NCBI RefSeq assembly: GCF_001612615.1
Contig: NZ_BDAU01000032.1
Span: 1 to 64,000, forward strand
DNA: 64,000 bases
Direction of reading: 5' to 3'
Source of the DNA: Nocardia amikacinitolerans NBRC 108937
GTDB taxonomy: Bacteria; Actinomycetota; Actinomycetes; Mycobacteriales; Mycobacteriaceae
Positions 33,632 through 45,100 of this stretch are shown here, one piece after another. The first letter of the stretch is position 1; each line of letters opens with the position of its first letter. A program made the position numbers and the translations under genes. The notes beneath the pieces are model-generated. The model searched no databases, had not been told where the DNA came from, and saw only the letters and a program-made list of their open reading frames with translations.

Positions 33632-34363
33632 TCAGCTCTCGAAGGAGCGGATGAGGCTCTCGTAGCCGTCCAGCATCCGCGCCAGGCCGAACTCGAAATC
33701 GGCCTTCTCCCAGTCGATGTCGTCCTGCTCGAAGGCACTGTGGGCGAGGGCGGAGAGTACCGCGGGAAAGCGCTGCGGATCGAGCACGCGCCGCAGCGCG
33801 ACGGTGAAGTCCTGCTCGCCATCCGCCCCGCCGACCACATTGCTCGCCGCCCAGCGCCTGCCGATGACGTAGAGCGACAGGTTCATCACCAGTTGCAGCC
33901 GCACCGGCTCCGGGACCGGGGTGTCGACGAGCGTCGCGAGTCCCGCCTCCAGCCAGGCCATGTTGTTCGGGCCCATCGGCGGCGCCTTGAGCGGGATGTC
34001 CAGCCACCACGGATGCCGCCCGATCACCTCGAACTCGCTGCGCGCCCAGTACTCCAGCCCGGTCCGCCACGGTGTTCCCGGCGGAATCTTCGGCGGGTCG
34101 CCGATCACCCGATCCAGCAGCAGCTCGACCAGGGTGTTCTTGCTGTCGACGTACCGATAGAGCGACATCGCGGTGAAGCCGAGCTGCTTGGCCACCCGGT
34201 TCATCGACAGCGCCGCGTAACCCTCGGCGTCCGCCACCTCGATCGCGGCCTGCAGGATCTGGTCCAGCGTCAGCCCGCGTTTGGGGCCGCGGCCGCCCGG
34301 CTGATCGAGCCGCCACAACAGTTCCACCGACTTCGGTAGCGCCGCCTCGTCCGACGTCGTCAT
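33632..34363 (-). CDS. TetR-family regulator of a drug-type ABC exporter
   Basis: A 243-residue TetR protein with HTH at about 30-80 (GLTLDQILQAAIEVADAEGYAALSMNRVAKQLGFTAMSLYRYV) and a long C-terminal domain of the TetR_C type seen in regulators of daunorubicin-like exporters. It is divergent from the ABC ATPase gene. Two GTTTA-N5-TAAAC palindromes in the shared 127 bp make autorepression and control of the exporter likely. ATG at 34363. Confidence 0.86.
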   Translation of the reverse strand: MTTSDEAALPKSVELLWRLDQPGGRGPKRGLTLDQILQAAIEVADAEGYAALSMNRVAKQLGFTAMSLYRYVDSKNTLVELLLDRVIGDPPKIPPGTPWRTGLEYWARSEFEVIGRHPWWLDIPLKAPPMGPNNMAWLEAGLATLVDTPVPEPVRLQLVMNLSLYVIGRRWAASNVVGGADGEQDFTVALRRVLDPQRFPAVLSALAHSAFEQDDIDWEKADFEFGLARMLDGYESLIRSFES

Positions 34364-34436
34364 CTGCCCTTCAGCCTCCTTCGCTCGCCTCGACTGTAAG
34401 CCTCGCTCCGCCGATCACCTCTTGCGCCCATGAACT

Positions 34437-34469
34437 GTTTACTCTATAAACTCTGTTTATTCGATAAAC
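34437..34469. promoter_or_regulatory. Two tandem TetR operators
   Basis: GTTTA-CTCTA-TAAAC (34437-34451) and GTTTA-TTCGA-TAAAC (34455-34469) are two perfect inverted repeats with identical half-sites and 5 bp spacers. Their centres are 18 bp apart, placing both close to the same DNA face. They lie 22 bp before the ATPase start and 73 bp before the TetR start. Confidence 0.8.
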
Positions 34470-34490
34470 AGTTTCTGGATCGGAGATCCC

Positions 34491-35450
34491 ATGTCCCCCG
34501 AACCACCCCCGGCCCTCGCGGTGCACGGGCTCGGCAAGTCCTTCGGCACGCACACCGTGCTCGCCGACATCGACCTGAATGTCGCGGCGGGAACGGTCTT
34601 CTCGCTGCTCGGGCCGAATGGCGCTGGCAAGACCACCCTGGTGCGCATCCTCGCCACGCTGAGCACAGCGGATCGCGGCGAGGCCCGCGTCTTCGGGCAC
34701 GATCTGGCGGGCGAGCCGGACGTCGTCCGCGGGCTGATCGGCGTCACCGGTCAGTACGCGGCCGTCGACGGCGTGCTGACCGGGACCGAGAACCTCCGCC
34801 TCACCGGCAAACTGCTGCACCTCGACAAGGCAGAGACGCGCCGCCGCACCGCCGCCCTGCTCGACCGTTTCGACCTCGCCGAGGCCGCCGTTCGGCCGGT
34901 CGACACCTACTCCGGCGGCATGCGCCGTCGCCTCGATCTCGCGATGAGCCTGATGGGCCGCCCACGCATCGTCTTCCTCGACGAACCGACCACCGGCCTC
35001 GACCCGCGCAGCCGCCGCGACTTGTGGGCGGCCATCAAGGAACTCGCCGACGACGGCGCGACGATCTTCCTCACCACGCAGTATCTGGAGGAGGCCGACC
35101 AACTCGCCGACCGCATCGCCGTGCTCGACGGCGGGCGCATCGTCGCCGAGGGCACGCCCGAGGAGCTCAAGCGCCTCGCCCCCGGCGGCCACATCCGGCT
35201 TCGGTTCGCCGACCGGCATCTACTGGCGGCCGCCGCCCGCGCCGTTCCCACGGCGGGCAGTCAGGTGGACCCGGAGGAGCTGACCCTCCAGGTCCCGTCC
35301 GACGGCACAGCGGCCGAGGTGAAGCGTCTGCTCGACCACTTCGAGGACTCGGACATCGCCGTCGAGCGGCTGACCGTGCACACCCCCGACCTCGACGACG
35401 TCTTCTTCGCCTTGACCGGCCACCAGGGCCGCACCGAATCGGCCGCGTGA
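34491..35450 (+). CDS. Drug-type ABC transporter ATP-binding protein (DrrA-like)
   Basis: A 319-residue ATPase. Walker A is GPNGAGKTT near 42, the signature is YSGGMRRRLDLAMSL near 139, Walker B is IVFLDEPTTGLDP near 160, and the switch region LTTQYLEEADQLADR has Gln in place of the usual His, as is usual in DrrA-type ATPases. A C-terminal domain of about 90 residues regulates the dimer. With the following permease it should export a hydrophobic drug or lipid. The gene is controlled by the divergent TetR. Confidence 0.88.
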   Translation: MSPEPPPALAVHGLGKSFGTHTVLADIDLNVAAGTVFSLLGPNGAGKTTLVRILATLSTADRGEARVFGHDLAGEPDVVRGLIGVTGQYAAVDGVLTGTENLRLTGKLLHLDKAETRRRTAALLDRFDLAEAAVRPVDTYSGGMRRRLDLAMSLMGRPRIVFLDEPTTGLDPRSRRDLWAAIKELADDGATIFLTTQYLEEADQLADRIAVLDGGRIVAEGTPEELKRLAPGGHIRLRFADRHLLAAAARAVPTAGSQVDPEELTLQVPSDGTAAEVKRLLDHFEDSDIAVERLTVHTPDLDDVFFALTGHQGRTESAA

Positions 35451-35467
35451 GAAACGAGACAACGACC

Positions 35468-36256
35468 ATGACCACACTGTCCCCGGCCCTGCGCGCGCTG
35501 CGCACCGTCCAGGACTCCGGCACCATGCTGGACCGCAACCTGCGGCACACGCTGCGCAGTCCCGACACCATGATCATGACGATCGCGCTGCCGGTCATGA
35601 TCCTGCTGATGTTCGTCTACGTCTTCGGTGGCGCGATGGACGTCGGCCCCGGCGCCTACATCGACTACGTGGTACCGGGAATCATCCTGCTGTGCGCCGG
35701 TTTCGGCGCCTCGACCACCGCCGTCAGCATCTCGACCGACCTGGCCGAGGGCATCATCGATCGTTTCCGCACCATGGCCATCGCGCGGTCGGCGGTGCTG
35801 ACCGGGCACGTGGCCGAGAGCCTGATTCGCAACCTGATCACGACCGGGCTCGTCATCGTCGTCGCGGTCGCGCTCGGCTTCCGCCCGACCGCCGAACCGC
35901 TGCGCTGGCTCGCGGCGCTCGGGGTGATCGCCATGTATGTGCTCGCGCTGTCCTGGCTGTCGGCCGCCCTCGGCCTTGTCGCGCGAAACCCGGAGGCGGC
36001 CAACGGCTTCACCTTCTTCTTCATGTTCCTGCCCTACGTGAGCAGCGCGTTCGTGCCGACCGAATCGATGCCGAGCTGGTTGCACCGGTTCGCCGAGAAT
36101 CAGCCGGTGACACCCGTGATCGAGACGATGCGCGGCCTGTTGATGGGGACGCCCATCGGCGACAGCGCCCTGCTCGCGGTCCTGTGGTGCGCAGGTATCG
36201 CGGTGGTCGGTTACGTCGCGGCGGGCGCGCTCTTCCGCCGCCGCACCCGCAACTGA
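35468..36256 (+). CDS. ABC-2 permease (DrrB-like)
   Basis: A 262-residue membrane protein with about six spans and the ABC-2 signature region NPEAANGFTFFFMFLPYVSSAFVPTESMP. The N-terminal amphipathic stretch before span 1 (LDRNLRHTLRSPDTM) is typical of DrrB. ATG at 35468 follows the ATPase stop by 17 bp; GTG at 35447 would overlap that stop. It forms the channel of the exporter. Confidence 0.88.
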   Translation: MTTLSPALRALRTVQDSGTMLDRNLRHTLRSPDTMIMTIALPVMILLMFVYVFGGAMDVGPGAYIDYVVPGIILLCAGFGASTTAVSISTDLAEGIIDRFRTMAIARSAVLTGHVAESLIRNLITTGLVIVVAVALGFRPTAEPLRWLAALGVIAMYVLALSWLSAALGLVARNPEAANGFTFFFMFLPYVSSAFVPTESMPSWLHRFAENQPVTPVIETMRGLLMGTPIGDSALLAVLWCAGIAVVGYVAAGALFRRRTRN

Positions 36257-36303
36257 TCCGAGGCCGACCGCGAACCGGACGCGGGGTCGCGCCGCCGGAA
36301 AGG

Positions 36304-36340
36304 CGAAAGGCCCGGCGCCTGTGCGGCACCGGGCCTTTCG
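36304..36340. terminator. Bidirectional terminator
   Basis: CGAAAGGCCCGG (36304-36315) pairs perfectly with CCGGGCCTTTCG (36329-36340). It separates the ABC exporter from the convergent ASKHA-like gene. Confidence 0.85.
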
Positions 36341-36350
36341 ATCGCTTGTC

Positions 36351-37619
36351 TCAGGCCTGTGCCAGCTGCTGCGAGGCCCACTGCGCGAGCAAGCGCAGGT
36401 GGTTGTCCCACCACTCGTAGGACTCCGGGGTGAAGGCCGGGGGCGGGGGCGCTTCGCCCGGGAACAGCATGGCGTCGTTGGGCGCGCCGACCCGGGTGGT
36501 GGACGGGATACCGGTGCCGGGAACGACCGACGCGGCGGCGGTGTCGGTCTCACCCAGCGCCTCGGCCTCCTCCAGCGTCAGCGGACGTTCCTGGCCGCTC
36601 CCCCACCGCTGCACCACCGTCTGTGGCCCGACAGCGGGCGTGTCGCCGGTGACCAGAGGCAACTGTCGAGGCACCGATGCCGCGCCTCGGTCTTCGCGCG
36701 CGATGATCTCCGGCTGCACCGACGAGCCGACCGCCATCCCGCTGGACGACCCGGTGCCGGGGACCACATGCGCGTCCGCGGTGTTCCGCGCGTCGGCGAC
36801 GACCGACCGGATGGAGTAATCGCCGAGCGTGAAGACACCGCCGACGACCAGACCGGCCGCGACCACGCTGGCCGCCACGAACAACCCCGCCGAGCTCCGG
36901 CTACCGCGCTCCTCTTCGACGGTGTCCACCAGTTCCGGCACGTCGGCCATGGCGAACAGCGCGGCGCCGACGGCCGCGGCCGACGACGCGATCTTGCAGG
37001 GCAGCACGGGCGCGCCGAAGCGGTCGACGGCCTCGCGCACCGCCGGTTCCTCCGCCGCGGAGCCGATCAGCACCACACCGTCCGGACGAACGGCGGCCGC
37101 CTCGAACTGGTCCCAGGCGGCCGTCACCGCGGCGCCGAGCGACGCCTCGTTCGTGCCACCGGTCTGCGAGACCGCCGCGAGCACCCGATTGCGCCCCTTG
37201 TCGACCAGCGTGAACGCCTGGTGTCCGGGAACGACCTCGCAGACGAGCAGGTCGTCGAACTCGCCGAGCCAGGTCATCATGCCCGCCGCGCTCAGGTGCG
37301 CGGATTTCGTCGAGAGCAGCGACGCGGTGCGCCACGGGCCGGACGCGAGCCGGGTCACGATGGCCCGCCGCTCGGCGGCATCGCGGTACGCGACCGCGGC
37401 GCCCGCGATCTCCCGTCCCTCTCCGACCTCCGCGGCGACGTAGTCCATCGCGGCCTGGACCGCCGCCGCCACATCCGCCTTGCTGTCGCCGTGCGTCTTC
37501 GCCACCCGGTGGACCAGCACACGCTCCACGAGCTTCTCGCCGGTGTCGGCGAGCGCTACCGCGTGCACGGCGCCACGTTCGGTGGAAACGCCGAGTGTTA
37601 CCACAGATCGAGCTACCAC
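36351..37619 (-). CDS. ASKHA/Hsp70-fold-like membrane protein of actinobacteria
   Basis: A 422-residue protein. Residues 1-235 look like a degenerate actin/Hsp70 fold: VVTLGVSTERGAVHAVALAD resembles the phosphate-1 loop, and PDGVVLIGSAAEEPAVREAV resembles the adenosine motif. One membrane span lies near 276-298 (FVAASVVAAGLVVGGVFTL), and an extracytoplasmic Pro/Val-rich tail follows. Proteins of this layout occur widely in mycobacteria and relatives with unknown function. GTG at 37619 has GGGAAGG about seven bases upstream. ATP-binding residues are too divergent to claim catalysis. Confidence 0.62.
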   Translation of the reverse strand: MVARSVVTLGVSTERGAVHAVALADTGEKLVERVLVHRVAKTHGDSKADVAAAVQAAMDYVAAEVGEGREIAGAAVAYRDAAERRAIVTRLASGPWRTASLLSTKSAHLSAAGMMTWLGEFDDLLVCEVVPGHQAFTLVDKGRNRVLAAVSQTGGTNEASLGAAVTAAWDQFEAAAVRPDGVVLIGSAAEEPAVREAVDRFGAPVLPCKIASSAAAVGAALFAMADVPELVDTVEEERGSRSSAGLFVAASVVAAGLVVGGVFTLGDYSIRSVVADARNTADAHVVPGTGSSSGMAVGSSVQPEIIAREDRGAASVPRQLPLVTGDTPAVGPQTVVQRWGSGQERPLTLEEAEALGETDTAAASVVPGTGIPSTTRVGAPNDAMLFPGEAPPPPAFTPESYEWWDNHLRLLAQWASQQLAQA

Positions 37620-37913
37620 AGATACGCCTTCCCAGTGACTGTCCGGACCGGATCACCCGCCGACCGACGCGGACGAAGTCCTTCCTCAGCCCGCGCACGC
37701 GCCGGAGCGAAGGCGAAGGTGCGCCGAGGTGGGCGAACACCCTTGGCAACGTGCCCGCGGATGCACGCACGCTTGGTTAGTGTTCGCGGCCACAACCGTC
37801 ACGGATGGGTCGTGAAATGTGACAGACCTGAACACGCTGACCAAGTGCGCGTGTCGCGTGCGTGTCGGTACCGCTAGCCTGGATACGTGGAAGTACACAC
37901 GGAGGCCAGGGCG

Positions 37914-38594
37914 ATGCCGTCCAAGCGACACCTGGACCCCGCGTTGGAACTGCAGGACGACCCGCAAGAGCTGATGCCGCGCAAGCGGCCGACTCAGGAA
38001 CGCAGCAAACGCAAGTTCGACGCGCTGCTCCAGGCCTCCCGCGAGTTGCTCGTCGAGGTCGGTTTCGAATCGTTCACCTGTGAAGAGGTCGCGGCGCGCG
38101 CCGAGGTCCCGATCGGCACGCTGTACCAATTCTTCGCGAACAAGTACGTCATCGTCTGCGAACTGAATCGCCAAGATCTCGTTGCCGTTTCCCAGGAACT
38201 GGCCGACTTCCACGGCGAAGTACCCTCGCTGGACTGGCTGCGGCACATGAACCAGTTCGTCGACCACCTGGCCAATCTCTGGATGACCGACCCGTCCCGG
38301 CGCGAGGTCTGGCTCGCCATGCAGTCAACGCCGTCCACCCGAGCCACCGGCGCCATCCACGAGAAGCAGTTCGCCGAGGTCGTCTCGCAGATGCTGCGGC
38401 CGCTCACCCCGCGCACGCCGCGGGTCAGGCGCACCATGATGGCCGAGGTCCTCGTGCACGTGGTGTACTCGATGCTCAATTTCTCGGTCCAGGACGAGCA
38501 GTCGCACGCCGAGGCCGTCGCCGAACTCAAGCGGCTGATGGTCGCGTATCTGCTTGTCGCGGAGAAGGAATCCCGCACCGCGAGCGAGCGCTGA
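37914..38594 (+). CDS. TetR-family regulator next to acpS-fas
   Basis: A 226-residue TetR protein with HTH at about 25-75 (SKRKFDALLQASRELLVEVGFESFTCEEVAARAEVPIGTLYQFFANKY). The rest is a helical ligand domain. ATG at 37914 has GGAGG nine bases upstream; GTG at 37887 has none. It converges on acpS, six bases apart. A link to fatty acid synthesis is suggested only by position; I do not identify it as FasR. Confidence 0.82.
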   Translation: MPSKRHLDPALELQDDPQELMPRKRPTQERSKRKFDALLQASRELLVEVGFESFTCEEVAARAEVPIGTLYQFFANKYVIVCELNRQDLVAVSQELADFHGEVPSLDWLRHMNQFVDHLANLWMTDPSRREVWLAMQSTPSTRATGAIHEKQFAEVVSQMLRPLTPRTPRVRRTMMAEVLVHVVYSMLNFSVQDEQSHAEAVAELKRLMVAYLLVAEKESRTASER

Positions 38595-38600
38595 GGGCGC

Positions 38601-39038
38601 TCACGCGGTCGTTTCGCGCCCCTCGATCAGGTCGGCGAGCTCGCCGGGATCCTCCAGCACGACCATCGCCGCCGCCGTGTCGCCGTCGTGGGTCAAGGAC
38701 AGGTGCACCCTGGCGCGCGGCAGGAATTCGGCCGCGAGCCCGTGCAGTTTGATGCTCGGTCTGCCCCACGCGTCGTTGACCACTTCGATCAGCGGGTACG
38801 GGTTGTCGCCGATCTGCGGGCGGCGGGCGAAACGCGACGACGCCCACGCCTTGAGCACCGCTTCCTTGGCGGCCCAGCGCGCCGCGAAACTGCGCGCCGG
38901 ATCGGTGCCCTTGCTCTGGCAGTAGCGCCGCTCGCCCGCGGTGAAACTCTCCCTGAGCATGGTGGTTCCGGACCGCTCGAGCTGTTCGGCGAACTCGGAG
39001 ATGGTCACCAGGTCGAGGCCGATCCCCAGGATGGTCAA
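38601..39038 (-). CDS. acpS: Holo-ACP synthase (AcpS)
   Basis: A 145-residue phosphopantetheinyl transferase. Motifs are ILGIGLDLVTI at the N-terminus (Mg-binding Asp), FAARWAAKEAVLKAW in the middle and HLSLTHDGDTAAAMVV at the end. It transfers 4'-phosphopantetheine from CoA to the ACP domain of the adjacent fatty acid synthase. The start is TTG at 39038, with TAGGAG nine bases upstream; no ATG or GTG fits. It lies 133 bp behind fas on the same strand, the same pairing as Rv2523c-Rv2524c. Confidence 0.88.
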   Translation of the reverse strand: MTILGIGLDLVTISEFAEQLERSGTTMLRESFTAGERRYCQSKGTDPARSFAARWAAKEAVLKAWASSRFARRPQIGDNPYPLIEVVNDAWGRPSIKLHGLAAEFLPRARVHLSLTHDGDTAAAMVVLEDPGELADLIEGRETTA

Positions 39039-39171
39039 TGCGTCGCAGCTCCTAACCCCTCGGTGGAGTGCGGCCACTCGCGCGACCGCACTCCGTTCAC
39101 CGGACCCGGCGTTCAGCGCCGGGTCCCGGCCGCCCGCGCCGGACGGCCTGAGTGAAGGGTAGTGGCCGAAG

Positions 39172-42100
39172 TCACCGATCCAAAGAGCCGTCGCCCTCGA
39201 GTTGCCCGACGATGACCGCGCCGGTGCCGCAACCGAATCCGTCGGCGCGGTAGGCGCCGTCCGCACCGAGGCGGGCCTGCGGCGAGAGCAGCATGTCCGC
39301 CTCCAGCTGACGAATCCGCTTGGCGGGCGTGCCTTCTCCGCCGAGCCGTCGGTCCGCGGGCCGCTCGTACAGCGGCGCACCGCCGCACATGGCCTCGACG
39401 AACCGCTGCCGACCGGCCAGCTGCCGCTGCTCGGCATGGCGCTGGTACTCCTCGCGCCGCGCGGGCTCGATGGCCTGCAGGAACGCCTGCGGATGCACCA
39501 CCGCGAGCAGGCCGGAGACGTGCCCGAAGCCGAGCGAGGTCACCAGACCGGCCTTGAGCGGGAACCGATCGCCGAAGCGCAGCGGCTCGCGCGGCCACAC
39601 CAGATGCGGGTAGGCCTGCATCTTCTCGTCGACGCAGTCCAGGCTCCGGTTCGGCGGCACCACACCGGTTTCCAGAACCTGGCACAGGCCGATCAGCTGG
39701 AACGCGGCCGCGCCGCCCTTGGCGTGTCCGGTCAGGCTCTTCTGCGAGACCACGAACAGCGGCGCGCCTTCCGAACGCCCGATCGCCGCGGCCAGCCGCT
39801 CGTGCAGCTCGGACTCGTTGGGATCGTTTGCCGCGGTGGAGGTGTCGTGCTTGGACACCACCGCGATCTCGTCCGGGCTGACGCCGAGCTTGCGCAGCTC
39901 CGCGGCGAACCGGGATTCGCGACCGCCGCGACCCGCGCCGAGCGCGCCGAGGCCGGGCGCCGGGATCGAGGTGTGCACGCCGTCGGCGAAGGACTGCGCG
40001 TAGGCCACCACGCCGAGCACCGGAAGACCCATTTCCAGCGCCACGTCACCGCGGGCGAGCAGCACGGTGCCGCCGCCCTGCGATTCCACGAAGCCGCCGC
40101 GGCGGCGGTCGTTGGCGCGGGAGAAGTACCGGTCGCTGATGCCCTTGGCGCTCATGGTCGCCGAGTCCGCGGTGGCCGACATGTCACCGAAGCCGACGAT
40201 GCCCTCGATGCCGAGGTCGTCGTAGCCGCCCGCGACCACGAGTTCGGCCTTGCCGAGCCGGATCTTGTCGACGCCCTCCTCGACGGAGACCGCCGCCGTG
40301 GCGCAGGCCGCCACCGGGTGCACCATCGCGCCGTAGCTGCCCACGTAGGACTGCACCACGTGCGCGAGGGCCACGTTCGGCAGCGCCTCCTGCAGGATGT
40401 CGTTCGGTCGCGGCTCGCCGAGCAGGTTGTCGACGTAGAGCGAGCGCATCGAGGACATGCCGCCCATGCCGGTGCCCTGAGTGTTGGCGACCAGCGAGGG
40501 GTGCACCCAGCTCATCAGCTCGGCGGGACTGAAGCCGGAGCCGAGGAACGCGTCCACCGTGCAGACGATGTTCCACAGCGCGACCCGGTCCACCGAGGCG
40601 GCCATGTCGGCGGAGATCCCCCAGATGGTGGGATCCCAGCCGGTCGGGATCTGGCCGCCGACGGTGCGCGAGAGCTTGGCCTTGCGCGGCACCCGAATCT
40701 CGGTGCCCGCCTTGCGAGTCACCGTCCAGTCACTCGAGTCCGGCACCGCCGTGACGACGGTGTGCTCCGGATCGGCCGCGTGGAAGGCGCGGGCCTCGGC
40801 CTCGCTGCCGACCGTGAACGACAGATCCTGGTCGAGGAACACCGAGGTCATCAGCGGCGCGGTGTTGTCGAGCATGGCGCCGTCGTCCTCGTAGCGGCGG
40901 ATACCGCAACGGGCGACCACGGCGTCGTGGTAGCGCTCGGCGACTTCGGATTCCGGGACGTAGTCGCCGGATTCGGCGTCGTACCAGCCCGGCTTGGGAT
41001 CGTTCTCCCACGTCACCATGCCGGTGGTCCAGGCGAGTTCGAGCACGCCCGCGGCGGAGAGCTCGTCGGAGACCTCCATCTCGAAGCGGGTGCGCGAGGA
41101 GCCGTACGGGCCGAGCTCGGCCGCGCCGACGATGACCACCATGTCGGCCAGATCGGCGGTGACCTCGCCCCACTCCGGCACCGGCAGCGCCGAGGTCATG
41201 GTCGGCGGGGCGGGCAAAGCCGGAATGGTCGCGGCCGCAGCGGTTTCCGCGGTCTCCGCCGCCTCCCGCTCGGCCGCTTCCTTGGCCAGCGCGGGCAGAT
41301 CCAGCTTGGCCCTTGCCAGTCCGCCGGTCAGGTCGATCTGCTGCGGACCGGTGACCGTCACCTGGCGGGCCCGCGAGGTGCACCACTTGAGCAGCTCGTC
41401 GGCCATCTCGGTGGTGGACCAGGTCTGCACGCCCGCCTTCTCGACGGCCTCCACCATCGGGTCGTTGTGGCCCATCAGACCGGTGCCGCGCACCCAGCCG
41501 ATCAGCGCGTGCACCAAGGTGACCCGCGTCGACCAGGACTTCTCGGCCCGCCACTTGGCGACCACCGCGTCGAGCGCCGCCTTGGACTCGCCGTAGGCGC
41601 CGTCGCCGCCGAACATGCCGCGGTTCGGCGAACCGGGCAGCACCACATGCAGTTTCGCGTCGACGTCGTGATCGGCGCCGAGCTTGGACAGCCCGCCGAT
41701 CAACCGCTCCACCGACCAGAGCAGCACGCGCATCTCCATTTCGGCGCGCGCGCCCGCGTCGGCCAGATCGCCCGCCACCCGCGGCGCCGCGAACGGCAGC
41801 AGCATGGTCGGCGTCATGGCGTCCTTGATCTTGACCTTCGCGCCGCCCGCGTTGTCGACCTGTTCGCTGCCGACCCAGTCGATCAGCGCGTCGATGTCCT
41901 GGTAGGAGGCCATGTTCGCGGGCACGACCCACAGGGCGGCGCCGTGCCTTGCGTTCTCGCGGTAGAGCTTCTTGTAGAAGCCGAGACGGTCGTCGTTCAG
42001 GCTCGACGTGGTGACGATGACGGTCGCGCCGCCGCCGAGCAGGCGTCCGGTCACCGCCGCGGCGATGGAACCCTTGCTCGCGCCGGTGATCACCGCGATG

Positions 42101-45100
42101 TCGTCGGACCACAGGCCCGGCTCCTGCGTGCTGCGCGCGGCCTCGGCGATGCGCCCGTACAGGCCCGCCAGCACCGAGCGCGCCTCGTGCTTGGCCTGCT
42201 CGCGCCACCATTCGGCTTGCGCCGCAACGGCTTCGCCGGCACCGAGGAACCCGATGACCGACCCGTCGGCCGTGTCCGCGTCGTCGAGCAGCCACAGCCG
42301 CGCCAGATCCTCGCGCGCGGTCGCCCAGCGGTCGTCGATCAGCACCGCCTTGCGTCCATCGAACGCGGGCGCGACCAAACGCGGCCAGTCCGAACCCAAT
42401 TCGGCCGAGACCAGGTCGACCAGCGTGTCTTCGGTGGCCTCCGGCGCCGACACTCGATCGGTCAGACCGAGCTGCTCGAGGATGACCCGCGCCGCCGAGG
42501 CGAGCACGCCGTCGCGGCCGGTGATCTGTTCGGTGAACTCGCCGAGCGCCGCCGCGTCGACCGTGGCGCCGCCGCCACCCCCCGCCGTTGGCAGCGACAC
42601 CGCGACACCGCGCCGGGCGGCGACGGCCTGCACGGCCGCGTCGATGGCGGCGTCGACCGAGGCCGCGTCGTTCAGCGCGCCAGAGACCAGTCCGCCGAGA
42701 TCACCGCCGCGCACGCTGGCGCCTTCGCGGGTGCCGAGCGAGACCTCGGCGGTGACGTGGCTGGCCCAGCCGTCGCCGAGCTCCCACACCTTCTTGACGC
42801 GCTCGGCGATCGCGGCGGGCCGCTTGCCGGACGGGCCGAACACCTTGCGCAGGTGGTCGTTGATCGAGTCGGACAGCACCGAGCCGAACGGCTTGTAGGT
42901 GCGCGCCAGCCGCTCGACGGTGGCCGACAGCGCGCCCATGTCGGCGTCGGCCGCGCCGTCGATGGCGCCGAGCGAGAGCTCGGAGCCGAGGTCGACGAGC
43001 AGCTGGTTGCGCCGCGAGGAGACGCCGTCGCAGAGACCCTCGATGGTGTCCACCGGGCCGATCTGGTCCAGCCGCAGCTTCGTCCACAGCGCGATGAGCA
43101 CCCGGGTGGCGTCGGCAGCCGTGAACAGGATGTCGTCGGGACGGGGACCGCCCGAGCTCGCGACCGGGGCCGGGGCCGGGGCGGCCACCGCGGCGGGCGC
43201 GGCGGCGGCCGGGGCGGCGGCCGGGGCGGCGGTCTCGGCCGGGGTCTCGTCGGGCTCGTCGACCGGGGCGGGGTCGGTGTCGGTCGCGTAGACGACCGCG
43301 GCCTCGCGCTCGATGTTGAGCACCTCGACGGTGGCGGTGCCGAAGCTCGGCAGCTTGAGGGTCTGGCTGGCCAGGTTCGCCACGGTCGGCGTCGCGCCGA
43401 GACCGATCTCGATGAATCGCTCGACACCGAGCCCGCCGTTCTCGGCGTCGGTGAACAGCAGATCCTGGGTCTCGATCCAGCGCACCGGGCTGGCGAACTG
43501 CCAGGCGAGCAGTTCGATCAGCACCACGCGGCACAGATCGGCAGGCCGGGCCGCCCAGCTGTCGAAATCGGTGAGCACCGCGGCGAGCGGTTCCGAGGGC
43601 ACCAGGTCCGCGATCTCCTGGACGAAATCGCGCTCCAGCGAGAACAGCCTCGGCACCAGGTTCGGGATGTAGCGGCCGACCAGCACGTCCGGCCGCAGGT
43701 CCGCGGGCAGCAGCTGCTCGAGCTTCTGCCGGAACTCCGGAACGCCCTTGCGCAGCACGGTGGAGTGGAACGGCACGTCGATGCCCGGCACCAGGATGAA
43801 CGCCCGCTTGCCGCCGAATTCGGCACGGCGACGGTCGATCTCGTCCTCGAGCGCCTCCAGACCCGCCACCGTGCCCGCGATGGCGTACTGCGAGCCGCGC
43901 AGGTTCAGGTTGACGACCTCGAGGAATTCGCCGGTCTGCTCGGACACACCCTGGACGAAGCCGATCACGTCCTCGTCGGGCAGGCCGATCTGCGAGGGAC
44001 GAATAGCGGCCATCCGATAGTCGCTGCGGCCCTGGGCATCCCGCGGCACCAGCTCGTGCATCGCCGAACCGCGCTGGAACACCACCTCGAGCACCGCCTC
44101 GAGCGGCAGCACCCCGGCGACCGCGGCGAGCGCGTTGTACTCACCGACCGAGTGACCCGCGAGCATGGCGCCCTCGACGAACGCGCCCGCCTCGCGCAGC
44201 TCCGCGACCTGGGCGACACCGAGAGTCGCCATGGCGACCTGGGTGAACTGCGTCAGGTGCAGCACGCCGTCCGGGTGCCGGTGTTCGACGCCGCGCGCCT
44301 TGAGGTAGGTCGGGTTGTCGCGCACCACGGCCAGGATCGAGAAGCCGAGCGCCTCGCGGGTGTGCTTGTCGGCGCGCTCCCAGATCTCCTTGGCCGCTTT
44401 GGACCGCGACCGGGCGTCCAGACCCATCCCCTTGCGCTGGATGCCCTGCCCCGGGAAGGCGTACACGGTCTTCGGCGCCTTCGTGCGGCCGGTCGCGGTC
44501 ATCACGAGATCGCCGCCCGTGCGGCAGGAGACCTCGACGATCTCGCTGCCCGCGTCGACGGCGATCCGCTCGACCCGCACGTCGATCTCCGCGCCGGGAC
44601 GCACCATGCCGAGGAAGCGCGTGGTCCATGCGGTGAGAGTCCGTGCGGGAACCGAGCTTTCGGGATCCACGGCGGACACCGCGTGCTGCGCGGCGGCCGA
44701 AAGCCACATGCCGTGCACGATCGGGCTGCCCAGCCCGGCGAGCTTGGCGGCGTTGTCGCTGGTGTGGATCGGGTTGTGGTCGCCGGACACCGCGGCGAAA
44801 GCGTGCATGGCGCGCGGCGCGACGAGGGTGACGTCGCGGCGACGGCGGCGCGGGGTGTCGGTGGCCGACGCGGCGGTGCCCGCGGCCCGCGGCGGGTCGG
44901 CCAGTTCGCCCGAGCCGTTGCGGCCGCGGATGGCGAAACGCTCGCTGAGCCGGGCCAGCGGCACCACGTCGAGGCCTTGGTCGCGCATCTCGCCGACGGT
45001 GACCTCCACCTCGACGACGCGGCCCATGTCGGTGTCGAGCACCGACTTCGACTCCGCTCGCACCACGAGAATGCTTGTGGTGCTCGGCAATTCGCGCAGC

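Noticed and set aside
37914..38594. Assignment of the TetR gene beside acpS as FasR
   Set aside because: Position is suggestive but the sequence does not resemble the FasR protein I remember; no symbol given.
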